From: Solirubrobacterales bacterium
Lineage (GTDB): Bacteria; Actinomycetota; Thermoleophilia; Solirubrobacterales; Solirubrobacteraceae
NCBI GenBank assembly: GCA_003137075.1
Contig: PLES01000146.1
Span: 204-33,238, forward strand
Length of the DNA: 33,035 nucleotides
Direction: 5' to 3'
The translations under genes were made by a program, and so were the position numbers. The notes beneath the pieces are model-generated. The model searched no databases. It was given only the letters and a program-made list of their open reading frames with translations, and had not been told where the DNA came from. Below, piece after piece: positions 31,400 through 33,035 of the stretch (position 1 is the stretch's first letter; every line of letters begins with the position of its first letter).

Positions 31400-32830
31400 A
31401 TGTCTTTTAACCCGAGCTTTGAGCAGCAGGAACACCTTGCCGATGAGCTGCGCCGCCCACAGGAGTCGATGACCGCTGCCGAACGGATCGGCGAGACGGT
31501 TACCGCGGGCACCTTTCTGCTGGCCGCCGCGGCGATCTGGCTGCTCGATCCGCCTCAAAGCTTCCAGGTCTGGCCGGCGTTGCTCTGCATCGCGCTGCTG
31601 GCGATCGCCACACGAGTTCAGTTCGACACACCATTCGGCTTCACGGTCGCCACCCAGTTGGCGTTCATTCCGCTGGTCTTTGCGCTGCCCGTGGCGCTGG
31701 TTCCGTTTGCGGTTGTGGTCGCGCTGACGGTCGCCGCGCTCCCGGACGTCTATACCGGTCAGGTCCGGCCAAGTCGCCTTGTCAAGAAGATCGGCAACAG
31801 CTGGTTTGCGATCGGCCCAGTCGCGGTATTCGCGCTGGCCCATACGCAACCCGATCACGCAGGCGTCTGGCTGCTGCTGGCGGCACTCGTCGCACAGTTC
31901 GCCGGGGACTCCCTGACCTCGACCATCCGCCTGACGCTCACGCAAAACCTGACGATCCGCGAACAGCTTGAGGACTCGTGGGTCTATGTGATCGATGCCG
32001 CGCTCTCGGGCGTCGGGCTCGTGGTGGCTGAAGACATCCACAGACGTGGCTACGAGCCGCTGGCACTGCTGCCGCTGTTGGGCCTGCTCGCCGTCTTCGC
32101 GCGCGAGCGGCGTGGGCGCCTCGAGCAGCTGCTGGAACTCAACAGCGCCTACCGCGGTACTGCACTGGTCCTGGGAGACGTGGTGGAAGCCGACGACGGC
32201 TACACCGGGGCGCACAGTCGCAGCGTCGTGGCGCTCTGCCTGGACGTGGCTCAGCTGCTGCAGCTGAGCCCCGAACAGAAGCGCAACCTCGAGTTCGGAG
32301 CGCTGCTGCACGATGTCGGCAAGATCGCGATTCCCAAAGAGATCATCAATAAGCCCGGCAAGCTCGACGACGAAGAGTGGACGATCATCAAGACGCACAC
32401 GGTCGAGGGTCAAAAGCTGCTCGACACCGTCGGCGGCTTCATGCGAGACGTCGGCCTGATCGTGCGCTCGCACCACGAACGCTGGGACGGGGGCGGCTAC
32501 CCGGACAAGCTGACCGGCGAGCAGATCCCGCTGGAGTCCCGGATCATCGCCTGCTGCGACACCTGGAACGCGATGCGGACCGACCGCTCATACCGCAAGG
32601 CGCTGCCGTTCGATCTGGCCGCGACTGAGATGGAATCGGTGGCCGGCGACCAGCTCGATCCACGGATCGTGGCGGCGCTGCTGCAGGCGGTCCAGAAGGA
32701 ACGGCTTGCAGAGGTTATGCCGGCGCCCGCGGCCGGGCGGCCGCAAGCAGCGCCGGTGATCGAACCCGCAGAACTTGCCGACCAGGCGTTCTCCGTAACT
32801 GCCGTCGTTCAGCTCGACACCGCAAGCTGA
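31400..32830 (+). CDS. Membrane-anchored HD-GYP phosphodiesterase
   Basis: 476 residues. About 7 hydrophobic segments (residues 30-235) form a membrane sensor domain of the MASE kind, then a short helix, then an HD-GYP domain (about 250-420). Metal motifs: ALLHDVGKIAIP (H304, D305) and HHERWDGGGYPDKLTGEQIP (H358, H359, D363), with the GYP triplet intact, so cyclic-di-GMP hydrolysis is the likely activity (established for the family; here inferred). The C-terminal tail is Pro/Ala-rich. No ribosome site is evident before ATG 31400; a strong hairpin follows the stop (32828-32830). Confidence 0.92.
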   Translation: MSFNPSFEQQEHLADELRRPQESMTAAERIGETVTAGTFLLAAAAIWLLDPPQSFQVWPALLCIALLAIATRVQFDTPFGFTVATQLAFIPLVFALPVALVPFAVVVALTVAALPDVYTGQVRPSRLVKKIGNSWFAIGPVAVFALAHTQPDHAGVWLLLAALVAQFAGDSLTSTIRLTLTQNLTIREQLEDSWVYVIDAALSGVGLVVAEDIHRRGYEPLALLPLLGLLAVFARERRGRLEQLLELNSAYRGTALVLGDVVEADDGYTGAHSRSVVALCLDVAQLLQLSPEQKRNLEFGALLHDVGKIAIPKEIINKPGKLDDEEWTIIKTHTVEGQKLLDTVGGFMRDVGLIVRSHHERWDGGGYPDKLTGEQIPLESRIIACCDTWNAMRTDRSYRKALPFDLAATEMESVAGDQLDPRIVAALLQAVQKERLAEVMPAPAAGRPQAAPVIEPAELADQAFSVTAVVQLDTAS

Positions 32831-32834
32831 ACGA

Positions 32835-32865
32835 CGGAGGGCCGGCGCTTCGCGCCGGCCCTCCG
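32835..32865. terminator. Strong bidirectional hairpin between HD-GYP and groEL
   Basis: Arms 32835-32848 and 32852-32865 are perfectly complementary (14 bp, GC-rich) with a TTC loop, between two convergent genes. Confidence 0.7.
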
Positions 32866-32909
32866 GGAACTTCCAATTGGCCACTTACGCAGCCAAGCCA
32901 GGTGTGGGC

Positions 32910-33035
32910 TTACATCATTCCCGACATGTCGGGCATGCCACCGCCGCCACCGCCGCCATTGGAATCCTTGTCCGGAACCTCGGCGATGATCGCCTCGGTG
33001 GTCAGGATGTTCTTGGCGATCGACGCGGCGTTCTG
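32910..33035 (-). CDS. groEL: Chaperonin GroEL, 3' end only
   Basis: Reading leftward from the window edge to TAA (32912-32910): [20 protein letters not shown] then DKD, a Gly-rich stretch and GMPDMSGMM. This is the conserved end of the 60-kDa chaperonin, including the flexible GGM-type tail. The remaining ~500 residues lie beyond the window. Whether it is the main or a second GroEL copy cannot be seen. Confidence 0.95.
   Translation of the reverse strand, partial: QNAASIAKNILTTEAIIAEVPDKDSNGGGGGGGMPDMSGMM

Noticed and set aside
31265-32476. A 403-codon minus-strand frame antisense to the HD-GYP gene
   Set aside because: Its composition is Arg/Gln-rich without recognisable motifs, and it overlaps a clear real gene.
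1-33035. Insertion sequences, prophage, CRISPR arrays and rRNA/tRNA genes
   Set aside because: No transposase, integrase, repeat-spacer array or conserved RNA segment was seen on either strand.

Overview
The window is gene-dense, high-GC DNA with few intergenic gaps, none above about 260 bases. It looks like a chromosomal segment of a high-GC actinobacterium. Supporting signs are a type-2 (IleS2-like) isoleucyl-tRNA synthetase, a PAC2-family protein, an actinobacterial-type zinc metalloprotease (DUF2342-like), a seven-iron ferredoxin, several GTG/TTG starts, many genes that appear leaderless, and a GroEL with a Gly-rich GMPDM-type tail. A deep-branching lineage such as Thermoleophilia/Solirubrobacterales is my best guess, but no rRNA is present to confirm it. 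I see no phage, plasmid, IS element, CRISPR array or tRNA; this is core and lineage-specific chromosome.

Layout. 1-6.4 kb: a leftward alpha/beta hydrolase (cut by the window edge) faces a rightward run of an MmcQ/YjbR-like protein, ileS and the 5-oxoprolinase genes pxpA-pxpB-pxpC, which overlap or nearly abut. 6.4-8.9 kb: a strong inverted repeat, a VOC protein and a GNAT acetyltransferase sharing a CTAG stop, an unrecognised serine-rich repeat protein, a second large inverted repeat, and leftward trxA. 8.9-15 kb: a DAO-type flavoprotein, a PolX-type DNA polymerase whose end runs into convergent lgt, then the leftward group otsB - membrane protein - lgt. 14.3-19.7 kb: a hydrolase translationally coupled to a 14-TM efflux transporter with a fused winged-helix tail, a MocR regulator divergent from a YczE-type membrane protein, and a GFA-family protein antisense to the YczE tail. 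19.7-27.6 kb: beta-carbonic anhydrase and a YhaM-like OB/HD protein leftward; a PAC2 protein; a large leftward UvrD-like helicase with a Fe-S nuclease domain; and rightward inositol-phosphatase-like, zinc metalloprotease-like and coiled-coil genes. 27.8-33 kb: a tandem-GNAT protein, Mrp/NBP35 ATPase, seven-iron ferredoxin, a small secreted orphan with a possible SigB-like promoter, a membrane HD-GYP phosphodiesterase, and the 3' end of groEL.

How genes may work together. PxpABC forms one enzyme that opens 5-oxoproline to glutamate. Mrp and ferredoxin are both Fe-S related and sit convergently around a strong hairpin. MocR and YczE form a recurrent regulator-membrane protein pair with an operator-like direct repeat between them. 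The hydrolase-MFS pair probably forms a small efflux/detoxification unit whose transporter may carry its own regulator-like domain. Several head-to-head pairs have start codons only 8-19 bases apart, which implies overlapping promoters and leaderless mRNAs.

No obviously new multi-gene system is visible. The most unusual items are the YczE/GFA tail-to-tail overlap (291 bases), the serine-rich repeat protein with nearby large inverted repeats, the helicase-nuclease with altered ATPase motifs, the transporter-wHTH fusion, and the small secreted protein with a palindromic leader.
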